This document shows, one piece after another, positions 34,177 through 43,045 of a stretch of DNA of 64,000 bases. Below the pieces are notes generated by a model. That model did no database searches. It saw only the letters and a list, made by a program, of their open reading frames with translations, and was not told where the DNA came from. The position numbers and the translations under genes were made by a program. This stretch comes from Paenibacillus sp. Root52 (GTDB lineage Bacteria > Bacillota > Bacilli > Paenibacillales > Paenibacillaceae), in NCBI RefSeq assembly GCF_001426865.1, contig NZ_LMFO01000029.1, positions 434,001 through 498,000 of the forward strand, written 5' to 3'. How positions within the stretch are numbered: the stretch's first letter is position 1; every line of letters starts with the position of its first letter.

Positions 34177-35083
34177 TAGGCAGTATGCCCATGGAAGCGA
34201 CGGTTGTCCACAGAATGCAGCGCGACACAAACTGAGGCGAGGCATTGAATTGTTCTGCGAGTATCACTGCATTTACTGCTGTTGGCATAGATGACAGGAT
34301 CAGCAGAACGCGGAATAATGTTCCCTCAACTTGAAGGGCACGAAGGATGAAGTAGGACAGTATGGGTGCTGCGGCTAGGCGCACAACAAGACCTGTCCAA
34401 AAGGCGCGATGAACGTTCGAAGGCCATGGTTCCGTTGATCCACGTGGACGCAGCATTTGGGCTCCAAGGATGGCGAGCACAACGGGAGCGTATCCTGTTG
34501 CAATCAGGGAGATGCCTCCATCTAACGCTTCGGGCAATCGAAGATCGGATGTACGAAGGAAAATAGCGATGGTTGCCGCATAGATCGAAGGCATACGAAA
34601 GACGGACAACATAGCCTTTTGGACTGTGAATTCAGATCGTGCTGCAAAAAAGATACCTACCGTATTTACAATAATCATCTGTCCAATCACATAAACCGAA
34701 GCCTTATCTAGTCCAAGCTGGCCAAAGGCTAACAGTACAAGCGGGAGTCCGTAATTCACACAGTTCGTAAACGTGGAGACAAGGGTAAGTCCCGCTTTTT
34801 CGCTTGCCCCAAGCTTAAAGACACGGCTCAGTAATTCGGCAAGGAGCCAGAGTGCGATAAGATTAATAATTGAAAACCAGAGGGTGCTGGTAACGTCTGT
34901 CCATGTAATTTCGGCGTGAAGCAATGTATCAAAGATAAGAGCTGGGCTCAAAATATAGAGGGAAAAGGTGGATAGTGGCCTTGTGTCCCAATTCTTGAAT
35001 CGTTTGAGTAGAAGACCTGCAATAACAGGAAGTGAGATCGGGAGAAATACGTGATATAGCGTCAACATAAATGAATGCAGCAA
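34154..35083 (-). CDS. AEC-family (auxin efflux carrier type) transporter, 309 aa
   Basis: About ten membrane helices in two repeats. ISLPVIAGLLLKRF and the conserved STFTNCVNYGLPLVLLAFG loop (N-x-x-N/Y-G-L-P) are AEC signatures; the C-terminal SSMPTAVNAVILAEQF block is likewise typical. Family members export small organic anions such as malate. TTG at 35083 has GAAAGGA upstream; the ATG at 35068 is an alternative. It overlaps the DUF2062 gene tail to tail. Confidence 0.88.
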   Translation of the reverse strand: MLHSFMLTLYHVFLPISLPVIAGLLLKRFKNWDTRPLSTFSLYILSPALIFDTLLHAEITWTDVTSTLWFSIINLIALWLLAELLSRVFKLGASEKAGLTLVSTFTNCVNYGLPLVLLAFGQLGLDKASVYVIGQMIIVNTVGIFFAARSEFTVQKAMLSVFRMPSIYAATIAIFLRTSDLRLPEALDGGISLIATGYAPVVLAILGAQMLRPRGSTEPWPSNVHRAFWTGLVVRLAAAPILSYFILRALQVEGTLFRVLLILSSMPTAVNAVILAEQFNASPQFVSRCILWTTVASMGILPIMIVMVS

Positions 35084-35295
35084 CGTTGTTCAGTCCTTTC
35101 TAGATGTCAAACCTCACTCATCATATCAGAAATGCATCTTAGGATGAATGGATTGGCTATAATCCATGGAATGTGGGTACTGTAATATGGCTTGTCTCCA
35201 GTGTATGGAGAGAGGGTGGATTGCTATTTTGATATGACAGATTTATTATAGAAGAGGTGCAACAAGATTACATACACATAGAGGAGGAAACTATA

Positions 35296-36378
35296 ATGAG
35301 TGAATCTAAACGCTTGATCGTACTGACTGGCTCTTATGCCGAAGCTGAGAACGAGGGCATTTATGCATATGAATTGAATGAGGATACAGGAAGTCTGGCG
35401 AAGCTAGACGGCATCTCCGGGGTGAAAAACCCAACGTTTGTTAACGTTGATGCAGAAGGCAACAAGCTGTATGCGATTGGTGAAGCAACTTCTGCTGAAG
35501 GCAACAAAATGTCTGAAGCGGTAGCACTGAGTATCGATCCTGCAACAGGCAAATTGTCCTTGCTGAACCGCAAAAACTCCATTTCCGCTCCTCCTTGTCA
35601 TATCCAGCGCGACCCATCCGGACGATACTTGATTCTGTCGAGTTACCACGGTGGATTGGTTGGTCTGCAAGCTGTTACGGATAACGGCGAAATCGGTGAG
35701 CTATTGGATGAGAAGAAACATGAAGGTCAAGGCGCACACCCTGAACGTCAAGACAAACCACATGTACACTCCGCATTCTTCAGCCCTGATGGCAAATATA
35801 TGATGGTACAAGATCTCGGTGCAGATAAAATTGCAATCTATTCCATTGATGCAGACAAGAATGAATTGGTACTGCACAGTGAAACGAAAACTCACGCGGG
35901 TGCAGGCCCACGTCATTTGGCGTTTCATCCAAATGGTCAATTCGCTTATGTAATCAATGAGGTGGATTCTTCAATTACTTCTTTCCGTTATGATGCTGCT
36001 GCGGGTACGTTGACAGAAGTATCTACGGTGTCTACACTTCCAGATGGTTATGACGGTAAGGAGAATACAACAGCTGAGATTACGGTTTCTAACGATGGAC
36101 GTTTCGTCTATGGTTCCAACCGTGGTCATGACAGCATCGTTGTGTATGCTGTGGATGCTGATGCTGGACATCTGAAACTGGTGGAGCACGTATCGGCAGA
36201 GGGTGAACACCCACGTCATTTCGCGTTGACTCCAAACGGCAAATTGCTGATTGCAGCTAACCGTGACACAAACAACATTGTAACGTTCACTGTAGATCAA
36301 GAAAGCGGACGTTTGAAATACACAGGACACAGCACAGGTGTATCCAAGCCGGTATGTGTGAAGCCTGTATATCTGTAA
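35296..36378 (+). CDS. Lactonase-family beta-propeller protein (6-phosphogluconolactonase type), 360 aa
   Basis: Seven-bladed propeller of the YkgB/Pgl (Lactonase, PF10282) family, which hydrolyses 6-phosphogluconolactone. Diagnostic pieces are GSYAEAENEGIYAYEL, NPTFVNVDAEGNKLYAI, PCHIQRDPSGRYLILSSYHGG, HVHSAFFSPDGKYM, GAGPRHLAFHPNGQFAYVINE and GEHPRHFALTPNGKLL. The ATG at 35296 is preceded by GAGGAGGA. A single-gene transcript with its own terminator. Confidence 0.9.
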   Translation: MSESKRLIVLTGSYAEAENEGIYAYELNEDTGSLAKLDGISGVKNPTFVNVDAEGNKLYAIGEATSAEGNKMSEAVALSIDPATGKLSLLNRKNSISAPPCHIQRDPSGRYLILSSYHGGLVGLQAVTDNGEIGELLDEKKHEGQGAHPERQDKPHVHSAFFSPDGKYMMVQDLGADKIAIYSIDADKNELVLHSETKTHAGAGPRHLAFHPNGQFAYVINEVDSSITSFRYDAAAGTLTEVSTVSTLPDGYDGKENTTAEITVSNDGRFVYGSNRGHDSIVVYAVDADAGHLKLVEHVSAEGEHPRHFALTPNGKLLIAANRDTNNIVTFTVDQESGRLKYTGHSTGVSKPVCVKPVYL

Positions 36379-36448
36379 GCTGTTCATCCTGCAATAGGTA
36401 ATTGTATGATCTATTGATCAAACGTATTGCCTTATTAAAGGATTGTCT

Positions 36449-36489
36449 AAGAGATCACTTCCTTTCTAAGAGAGGGGTGATCTCTTTTG
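36449..36489 (+). terminator. Terminator after the lactonase gene
   Basis: AAGAGATCAC pairs with GTGATCTCTT, with T-rich sequence after it. Confidence 0.85.
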
Positions 36490-36591
36490 TGTTTTTTTGA
36501 CCTAAGCATTAAATAGAGATATCAAATGAAGTTCTTATAACAACGTAACTTTATCAATAGTATCGTGCAAGTAACTACCTCACTTCAAAGT

Positions 36592-36716
36592 GCGTACTTC
36601 CAGAATGGATAGTCAGGGTCTACAATAAATGAGTAGCAACAACCAAACTTTGCATGCATCGAAGCAGATGGAATGGTGCAAGTTAAACATTTAGAGTCAC
36701 TTTACAGGAAGTACGC
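36592..36716. promoter_or_regulatory. Candidate HxlR-responsive control region of hxlAB
   Basis: GCGTACTTCC (36592-36601) and GGAAGTACGC (36707-36716) are an exact 10-base inverted pair 105 bases apart. GTGCAAGT also occurs twice (near 36564 and 36676), each followed by CACTT. The rest of the 36490-36752 spacer shows no gene. HxlR of B. subtilis binds repeated sites upstream of hxlAB, so these are plausible targets. Confidence 0.45.
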
Positions 36717-36752
36717 CATACTCATATTTGAACAACAAAGGAGAAATAAATT

Positions 36753-37385
36753 ATGAAATTACAACTCGCACTGGATCTCGTTAATATCCCTGATGGTATC
36801 GCACTTGTTAAAGAAGTTGAACAATATATTGACATCGTTGAGATTGGTACACCAATCGTAATTAACGAAGGATTGCACGCGGTTAAAGCAATGAAAGAAG
36901 CTTTCCCTAACCTGCAAGTTCTTGCTGACCTGAAAATTATGGACGCAGGTGGTTACGAAATTATGAAAGCTGCTGAAGCAGGTGCAGATCTGGTAACTGT
37001 CCTTGGTGCAACCAACGACATGACGATCAAAGGTGCTGTTGAAGAAGCTAAAAAACAAAACAAACAAGTTCTGGTAGATATGATTAACGTACCTGACCTT
37101 GAAAAACGTGCACGTGAAATTGATGCGCTTGGCGTTGACTACATCTGTGTACACACAGGTTATGACCAACAAGCAGCAGGACAAAGCCCATTTGAAGATC
37201 TGCAAACGATCAAACGTGCTGTAAAAAATGCAAAAACAGCTGTAGCGGGTGGAATTAAGCTCGACACGCTTCCAGAAGTAATCAAAGCACAACCGGATCT
37301 CGTAATCGTTGGCGGCGGAATTACAGGTCAGGATGACAAAGCAGCAGTTGCATCTGAAATGCAACGTCTTGTACGCCAAGGCTAA
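36753..37385 (+). CDS. hxlA: 3-Hexulose-6-phosphate synthase
   Basis: Condenses formaldehyde with ribulose 5-phosphate to hexulose 6-phosphate, the first step of the ribulose monophosphate pathway. LQLALDLV, VEIGTPIVINEG, LADLKIMDAGGYE (catalytic D-x-K-x-x-D) and VAGGIKLDTLP / VIVGGGITG phosphate-binding motifs match HxlA. 210 aa is the family length. AAAGGAG precedes the ATG. hxlB follows after four bases. In non-methylotrophs the pathway detoxifies formaldehyde. Confidence 0.95.
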   Translation: MKLQLALDLVNIPDGIALVKEVEQYIDIVEIGTPIVINEGLHAVKAMKEAFPNLQVLADLKIMDAGGYEIMKAAEAGADLVTVLGATNDMTIKGAVEEAKKQNKQVLVDMINVPDLEKRAREIDALGVDYICVHTGYDQQAAGQSPFEDLQTIKRAVKNAKTAVAGGIKLDTLPEVIKAQPDLVIVGGGITGQDDKAAVASEMQRLVRQG

Positions 37386-37389
37386 GCAT

Positions 37390-37953
37390 ATGAGCACAAA
37401 CCAATACGCAGCAGATATCTTGAAGGAGCTGGAGCGTACACTGAGCCAGATCGACGATGCAGAAATGCAGACGATGGCTGAGCATATTCTGGCCGCTGAA
37501 CAGATCTTTGTCGCAGGTGCAGGTAGATCTGGTCTGATGGGTAAAGCTTTTGCCATGAGATTGATGCAAATGGGTCTTCGGGTCTATGTGGTAGGCGAGA
37601 CCGTTACACCGGGTATTAGTCCGAAGGATTTCCTGCTGTTATGCTCAGGATCAGGGGAGACAGGCAGTCTAGCAGCGATGGCTCAAAAGGCTAACAAAGC
37701 TGGAGCACCTGTCGGTCTCATTACCATTAAACCAGAGTCTACAATTGGACAAATTGCAGATTCAGTAGTACGCATCCCGGCTTCAGCCAAAGAGGATACC
37801 GCCACTGCTGGAGCGGCAGTTACGATTCAGCCAATGGGTTCCTTGTTTGAACAGGGATTGTTACTAGGCATGGATGCACTGGTTCTTACGTTGATGGAAA
37901 TGAAGAGTATGACCGGAGCAGACATGTTTGGACGCCACGCTAACCTTGAATAG
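37390..37953 (+). CDS. hxlB: 6-Phospho-3-hexuloisomerase
   Basis: Converts hexulose 6-phosphate to fructose 6-phosphate. A SIS domain is visible: IFVAGAGRSGLMGKAFAMRLMQMG, then LLCSGSGETGSLAAMAQKAN (sugar-phosphate binding) and the C-terminal SLFEQGLLLGMDALVLTLM. The ATG at 37390 gives 187 aa, the usual length; the frame is open further upstream into hxlA but without a reason to start there. Operon with hxlA. Confidence 0.94.
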   Translation: MSTNQYAADILKELERTLSQIDDAEMQTMAEHILAAEQIFVAGAGRSGLMGKAFAMRLMQMGLRVYVVGETVTPGISPKDFLLLCSGSGETGSLAAMAQKANKAGAPVGLITIKPESTIGQIADSVVRIPASAKEDTATAGAAVTIQPMGSLFEQGLLLGMDALVLTLMEMKSMTGADMFGRHANLE

Positions 37954-38000
37954 TAGATTTGTCATCGTGTTCGATGAAATGCAATAAATAGATCGATGGA

Positions 38001-38039
38001 AGACCGGAAACCTTTGAATGCAAAGGCTCCGGTCTTTTT
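38001..38039 (+). terminator. Terminator after hxlAB
   Basis: AGACCGG and CCTTTG pair with CAAAGG and CCGGTCT, followed by TTTTT. Confidence 0.9.
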
Positions 38040-38233
38040 CCATGGAAGTGAACCAGCAGTCTAATTTTTCGTCTGACTTTGCTTCTTGCCCCTGCTGTAG
38101 TAGAATTAATAACAAGCTTCATTTTACAGAATGTACTTATTATGATGTATGAAACGACGAGCTTACTTGTGTGCATTGTGCATATGATAGGTGTTGTTCG
38201 CGATATACGATTTGGAGATAGGGGGCTCGGTGA

Positions 38234-38590
38234 ATGGCATCCGAAGTCAAGGAACGGATTAACCTGAAAGAGATCAATTGTGAGAAGGAACTAACGCTAG
38301 CTGTTATTGGCGGCAAATGGAAATTGATCATTCTATGGCACTTAGGATTGGAAGGTACTAAACGATTCAGTGAGTTGAAACGACTGATCCCTCATATTAC
38401 GCAGAAAATGCTGACTAACCAGCTGCGTGAACTAGAGGAAGATCAATTAATTGAGCGTAAAGTATACGCTGAGGTACCTCCACGTGTGGAGTACACCCTG
38501 ACAGATCATGGACAGAGTCTGATGCCGGTACTACATGCGATGTATAACTGGGGTAAGAACTATGGTGAGAATGTCATCTGGAAGGCATAA
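38234..38590 (+). CDS. hxlR: HxlR-family winged-helix regulator
   Basis: The core [69 protein letters not shown] carries every HxlR (PF01638) hallmark; C-rich N-terminus has one Cys in [10 protein letters not shown], the position of the redox or aldehyde-sensing Cys in this family. Its place just after hxlAB, on its own transcript, suggests it activates them in response to formaldehyde. The gene name is by context; B. subtilis hxlR is instead divergent and upstream. Confidence 0.8.
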   Translation: MASEVKERINLKEINCEKELTLAVIGGKWKLIILWHLGLEGTKRFSELKRLIPHITQKMLTNQLRELEEDQLIERKVYAEVPPRVEYTLTDHGQSLMPVLHAMYNWGKNYGENVIWKA

Positions 38591-38676
38591 TTGCCTCCGT
38601 AAGCAATATCATCTGGGATCGCTTAATACTTACATCGAATATATTTATGTTAGAAAATAGTATAGAAATTACTTCA

Positions 38677-38722
38677 ATCGCAGGATTCGTATAGGACACA
38701 CTCCATAACCTGCGATTTTTTT
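38677..38722 (+). terminator. Terminator after hxlR
   Basis: ATCGCAGG pairs with CCTGCGAT across a 24-base loop, followed by seven Ts. Confidence 0.75.
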
Positions 38723-38874
38723 AACGTTCTGAACATAGCCTGAGACGAGATGTTGCTTTTATAAATTGAACAAAATTTGAATCAAAAGTCTCAATTTAGG
38801 AGATGTCAGGTATACTTGCTCTCAATATGATAGGATGAGAGATATTGTAAATGTTAGGAGGATGAACAATAACG

Positions 38875-40677
38875 ATGGAAAAAATACGTACACGCGCTGA
38901 AGTCGCGGAGGAAACAACCTGGAATTTGCAAGATTTATTTGCCACCGACGCAGAATGGGAAGCAGAGCTTAGATCTCTCCCTGAAGCGGCTGCACATGTC
39001 GAAACATTCAAAGGTCGCTTAGGTGAAGGTGCAGAACAGTTATTGGCTTGTCTCGATGCCTTAGAAGCGCTTCAGGAACGGATCGTAAAGACCGCTTCGT
39101 ATGCTCGACTGAAGCAGTCTGAAGACAGTACGAATTCTGTAAATATTGAAAATTCTGCGAAAGCAGGGGACATCCTCTCTCATTTGTCATCGTCGTTGTC
39201 CTTTGTTCATTCTGAGATTACAGATCTTCCTGAAGGTACAGTGGAACGATATATAGAGGAGCTTCCAGGTCTCCGGAATTATGCTCGCAGTTTGAATCGA
39301 TTAATTAAAGACAAAAAACATCGCTTATCTCCCGAAACCGAGAAGGTACTTGCTTCACTTGGAGAGGTATTGGATTCACCGTACCGGATCTATCTGCGAG
39401 GTAAACTAGCAGATATGAAGTTTGATGATGCGCTCGATGAGGAAGACAACAAACGTCCATTGTCTTGGTCTTTTTATGAGAATAATTATGAAATGTCTTC
39501 GGATACGAAGCTACGTCGCTCAGCCTATGCGGCATTCAGTGCCAAACTGAACGATTACAAAAATACGTTCGCTGAAGGTTATGCCGCAGAAGTGAAAAAA
39601 CAGGTCGTGATGTCCCGGTTAAGGGGTTATGACGATGTGACGGACATGCTCCTTAATTCACAACAAGTGAGCAAAGAAATGTACAATAACGTGCTGGATA
39701 TTATCCAGAAGGAACTTGCACCACATATGCGAAGACTTGCTGCGCTTAAGAAAAGAGAACTCGGTTTGGACAAGTTAATGTTCTGTGATCTGAAGGCTCC
39801 TCTTGATCCAGAATTCAGTCCAGCGATAACCTATGAAGAAGCATGTAAGTTAATTCAAGAAGCACTTGCTGTGCTTGGACCAGAATATGGTGAGATTGTA
39901 GAGCGGGCATTCAATGATCGCTGGGTGGACTATGCGGATAATGCAGGTAAATCGACCGGAGCGTTCTGTTCCTCGATCTACGGTGCACACTCGTATATTC
40001 TCATCTCTTGGGCAAATAACATGCGCGGAGCATTTACACTTGCTCATGAAGTGGGACATGCTGGACATTTCATGCTTGCTGGACGTTACCAGAGTCTGAC
40101 CAATACCAGACCCTCGTTATATTTCATAGAAGCGCCTTCAACAATGAATGAAATGTTGCTCGCAGACCATCTACTTCAAAAATCCGATAATCCGAGAATG
40201 CGGCGCTGGGTTATTTTACAGCTTCTCAATACGTATTATCATAACTTTGTTACGCATCTATTAGAAGGTGAACTGCAGCGTCGTGTCTACGCTCTGGCAA
40301 CCAAGGATCAACCGATTACAGCCCAAACCTTGAGCCAGCTCAAAGGTGATATTCTCTCCGAGTTCTGGGGGCCGGAACTGGTCATTGACGAAGGTGCGAA
40401 GTTGACCTGGATGAGACAACCTCATTATTACATGGGATTATATCCATACACCTATGCGGCTGGCCTAACTGCATCCACTGCCGCCGCTGTACGTATACGT
40501 GAAGAAGGACAACCGGCAGTGGATCGCTGGCTCGAAGCACTTAAGTCGGGTGGAAGCCTTGATCCGCAGGAATTAATGAAGCTTGCTGGTGTGGATATGT
40601 CCGGGCCAGAACCCATTCGCTCGGCTGTAGCTTATGTTGGCAGTCTGGTCGATGAACTCGAACGTCTGTATTCCTAA
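38875..40677 (+). CDS. pepF: Oligoendopeptidase F (M3 family)
   Basis: Cytosolic zinc oligopeptidase that trims peptides of roughly 7-17 residues. The zinc site is H391-E-V-G-H395 in TLAHEVGHAGHF, with the downstream Glu in the IEAPSTMNEMLL segment. The N-terminal TTWNLQDLFATDAEWEAEL and the C-terminal PYTYAAGLTAS block agree with PepF, and 600 aa is standard. TTAGGAGG precedes the ATG. A single-gene transcript with its own terminator. Confidence 0.95.
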   Translation: MEKIRTRAEVAEETTWNLQDLFATDAEWEAELRSLPEAAAHVETFKGRLGEGAEQLLACLDALEALQERIVKTASYARLKQSEDSTNSVNIENSAKAGDILSHLSSSLSFVHSEITDLPEGTVERYIEELPGLRNYARSLNRLIKDKKHRLSPETEKVLASLGEVLDSPYRIYLRGKLADMKFDDALDEEDNKRPLSWSFYENNYEMSSDTKLRRSAYAAFSAKLNDYKNTFAEGYAAEVKKQVVMSRLRGYDDVTDMLLNSQQVSKEMYNNVLDIIQKELAPHMRRLAALKKRELGLDKLMFCDLKAPLDPEFSPAITYEEACKLIQEALAVLGPEYGEIVERAFNDRWVDYADNAGKSTGAFCSSIYGAHSYILISWANNMRGAFTLAHEVGHAGHFMLAGRYQSLTNTRPSLYFIEAPSTMNEMLLADHLLQKSDNPRMRRWVILQLLNTYYHNFVTHLLEGELQRRVYALATKDQPITAQTLSQLKGDILSEFWGPELVIDEGAKLTWMRQPHYYMGLYPYTYAAGLTASTAAAVRIREEGQPAVDRWLEALKSGGSLDPQELMKLAGVDMSGPEPIRSAVAYVGSLVDELERLYS

Positions 40678-40724
40678 CTAGAGTCATATAGTATATGGAC
40701 GGACAAGGTAAGTAGATTAATTAC

Positions 40725-40764
40725 ATGCACCGTCTCCTTGAAATTGGAGGCGGTGCATCTCATT
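40725..40764 (+). terminator. Terminator after pepF
   Basis: ATGCACCG-CTCC pairs with GGAG-CGGTGCAT; the tail is only moderately T-rich. Confidence 0.75.
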
Positions 40765-40780
40765 TCTAGCGAAAGGAACG

Positions 40781-40804
40781 ATGATGAATGAGTTTACAAC
40801 GTAA
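40781..40804 (+). other. Seven-codon in-frame leader ORF ahead of the DUF2500 gene
   Basis: GAAAGGAACG precedes ATG-ATG at 40781. The frame reads M-M-N-E-F-T-T and stops at TAA (40802-40804), directly followed by ATG at 40805 in the same frame. Either this is a stop-restart leader, or the TAA is a nonsense codon in the original start region. Confidence 0.55.
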
Positions 40805-41299
40805 ATGTTCATCTCTGGTGCATTAACTATGGATGGGTTCGGTGTCTTTGGCGACATGAATGGTGTACCAGGATTTGAGGGCAGTCAAGGCGGTTTCTTT
40901 TCAGGATTTGGCTCATTCGAGATGCTGAGCGCATGGATACCAATCATGTTTGGTGTGGTGTTTGTGGGAATTGCGGGAATTATTGCTTATGTGATCATTT
41001 CTAACTTACGCACCTGGTCTGCCAACAATGCTGCTGCATTGCTCACATTACATTCCACAATCGTGGCGAAACGGACGCAGGTAAGAGGAGGAGGAAATAG
41101 CAGAGCTTCAACTCATTATTACGTGACCTTTGAACTGGATAACGGAGAACGTATTGAACTGTTGGTTGGAGGCAGTGATTATGGAGCCTTGGTCGAAAGA
41201 GATCAGGGAATGCTTACCTATCAGGGAAGTAGATTTAAGCATTTTGAACGAGATCTACAGCAGCAGTCCGGGATCAGTACTGGACGTTTCTATACGTAA
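40805..41299 (+). CDS. DUF2500-family membrane protein, 164 aa
   Basis: A Gly/Phe/Met-rich N-terminus is followed by one hydrophobic helix (WIPIMFGVVFVGIAGIIAYVIIS). The soluble domain reads TIVAKRTQVRGG...STHYYVTFELDNGERIELLVGG and LLTYQGSRFKHFER-like sequence, which is DUF2500. Function unknown. The start at 40805 has no ribosome site of its own and depends on the leader ORF just upstream. Confidence 0.8.
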   Translation: MFISGALTMDGFGVFGDMNGVPGFEGSQGGFFSGFGSFEMLSAWIPIMFGVVFVGIAGIIAYVIISNLRTWSANNAAALLTLHSTIVAKRTQVRGGGNSRASTHYYVTFELDNGERIELLVGGSDYGALVERDQGMLTYQGSRFKHFERDLQQQSGISTGRFYT

Positions 41300-41310
41300 A
41301 TAAGAGAATG

Positions 41311-41342
41311 GTGGCTCCTTCTAGGTGAAAGGAGTCTTTTTG
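41311..41342 (+). terminator. Terminator after the DUF2500 gene
   Basis: GGCTCCTT pairs with AAGGAGTC, followed by TTTTT. Confidence 0.8.
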
Positions 41343-41372
41343 TATTCAGCAAAAAGAAAGAAACACAGGGTA

Positions 41373-41386
41373 TTCAAACGCTTACA
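41373..41386. promoter_or_regulatory. Candidate catabolite-responsive element (cre) before rhaB
   Basis: TTCAAACGCTTACA differs from the looser cre consensus WTGNAANCGNWNNCW, read from 41372, at one position (T for G). It lies about 165 bases before rhaB, consistent with CcpA control of a rhamnose/lactate operon. Confidence 0.5.
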
Positions 41387-41550
41387 ACAATGATATACTC
41401 GTAAAATAAAGCTAAACAGTATAAAACAAAAATAAACAAACAACAAAATACATGCCAAAGTACAGAAAAATGAAGTCAGCGATTGACAGAGAGTCATCAG
41501 ATAAAGAAATTCCTCATTATACAATGATATAGAAAGGTGGGTATATAGCC

Positions 41551-43044
41551 GTGAGTGTACTGGCGTATGATTTGGGCGCAAGCAGTGGCAGGGCGCTTCT
41601 TGGGCATCTGAATGATCGAGGCATTGAGACGCTCGAAATCCATCGATTCAAGAATGAACCGGTGAAGGTCGGAGAGCGGATGCATTGGGATATCCTGCGG
41701 TTACATCATGAGTTACTGACAGGATTGAATCTAGTGAAGCAGTCGGGAGAGCAGCCGGAGAGCTTGGCTATCGATTCTTGGGCTGTGGATTATGGGTTGC
41801 TAGGTAGTAATGGCGAACTGTTAGGTAATCCGTATCATTACCGTGATGCACAGTTTAGCGGCATGATGGAGCGGGTGCAAGAAGAATTAACACCGGAGGC
41901 AATATTCGAGCGTACGGGAATTCAATTTCTTAGTTTTAATACGATATATCAGTTAGCTACACTTCGTCGCCATCATTCGCCGTTGCTTAATGAAGCAGAA
42001 CGCTTTCTGATGATTCCTGATCTGCTTCGTTACTTTTTGACAGGGGAAGCTGTGAATGAATTTACGAACGCAACAACAACTCAGCTATATAACCCAACAA
42101 AGGGTCAATGGGATCGCGAGCTATTGGCGCATATTGGCATATCCGATAAGTTATTCGGTGAGGTCGTGATGCCGGGAACGCACATAGGTCAGGTTCGAAA
42201 CAGTATATGTAGTGATCTGGGGATCTCCGCCATTCCGGTGATTGCGGTTGCAGAGCATGATACAGGTTCAGCTGTTGTAGCAGTACCTGCTACGGAGCGA
42301 TCATTTGCTTACCTTAGTTGTGGAACGTGGTCATTAATGGGCACTGAGATTGATCAACCTGCCATTAGCGCAGAGAGCTTGGCGTTGAATTTCACGAATG
42401 AAGGCGGGGCAGGAGGTACGTTCCGACTACTCAAGAACATTATGGGGCTTTGGATATTACAGGAGTGCATGCGTGAGTGGGAGCGTCAAGGACAAGCGAT
42501 CAGTTATGCTGAATTGTTAGCGAAGGCAGAACGCTCGACGCCATTTGCGAGTCTTTTTGACCCGGATGATGATCTGTTCCTTGCTGCTGGCGATATGACG
42601 ACACGCATACAAAAATATTGCCGGGATACGGGGCAGGCGCAACCTCAAGATCAAGGCGCGATTGCTCGTTCGATTTTGGAGAGTCTTGCACTGAAATATC
42701 GAAGAGTTCTGGGATGGACTGAACAGCTCTCCAAACAATCTTTTAACGGATTGCATATGGTGGGTGGCGGTATTCAGAATCGTTTATTATGTCAGTGGAC
42801 AGCGAATTCAATTGGCAAACCGGTATGGGCTGGCCCCGCAGAGGGAAGTGCAATCGGAAATATGGCGGTGCAGTGGATGGCAAGTGGTGCCTTTAAAGAT
42901 ATTTGGGAAGCTCGCAGAGCCATTCGTGATTCATTCCCGATTACAACGTATGAACCACATGACAGGACAACTTGGGAAGAAGCGTATTGCAGATTCATAC
43001 GTATCACAGATTCATTCCGGGCTCAAGCTGAGAGCGAGGTGTAA
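41551..43044 (+). CDS. rhaB: Rhamnulokinase
   Basis: FGGY-type sugar kinase phosphorylating L-rhamnulose. The N-terminal phosphate loop VLAYDLGASSGRALLG, the SLAIDSWAVDYGLL strand, the substrate segment NPYHYRDAQF, and the ATPase motifs AEHDTGSAVVAVPAT, YLSCGTWSLMGTE and GLHMVGGGIQNRLLCQ identify RhaB; 497 aa fits. GTG at 41551 follows AAAGGTGGG. It is first in a run with deoR-lutABC; isomerase and aldolase genes are not in the window. Confidence 0.95.
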   Translation: MSVLAYDLGASSGRALLGHLNDRGIETLEIHRFKNEPVKVGERMHWDILRLHHELLTGLNLVKQSGEQPESLAIDSWAVDYGLLGSNGELLGNPYHYRDAQFSGMMERVQEELTPEAIFERTGIQFLSFNTIYQLATLRRHHSPLLNEAERFLMIPDLLRYFLTGEAVNEFTNATTTQLYNPTKGQWDRELLAHIGISDKLFGEVVMPGTHIGQVRNSICSDLGISAIPVIAVAEHDTGSAVVAVPATERSFAYLSCGTWSLMGTEIDQPAISAESLALNFTNEGGAGGTFRLLKNIMGLWILQECMREWERQGQAISYAELLAKAERSTPFASLFDPDDDLFLAAGDMTTRIQKYCRDTGQAQPQDQGAIARSILESLALKYRRVLGWTEQLSKQSFNGLHMVGGGIQNRLLCQWTANSIGKPVWAGPAEGSAIGNMAVQWMASGAFKDIWEARRAIRDSFPITTYEPHDRTTWEEAYCRFIRITDSFRAQAESEV

Positions 43045-43045
43045 C

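Noticed and set aside
36592-36716. Mobile element delimited by the GCGTACTTCC inverted pair
   Set aside because: Only 105 bases between the arms, no copies seen elsewhere in the window, and the location in front of hxlA fits regulation better.
36759-37556. 265-codon open frame on the minus strand opposite hxlA/hxlB
   Set aside because: It lies wholly antisense to two clear enzymes, has a composition rich in Cys, Phe and Tyr typical of shadow frames, and shows no domain.
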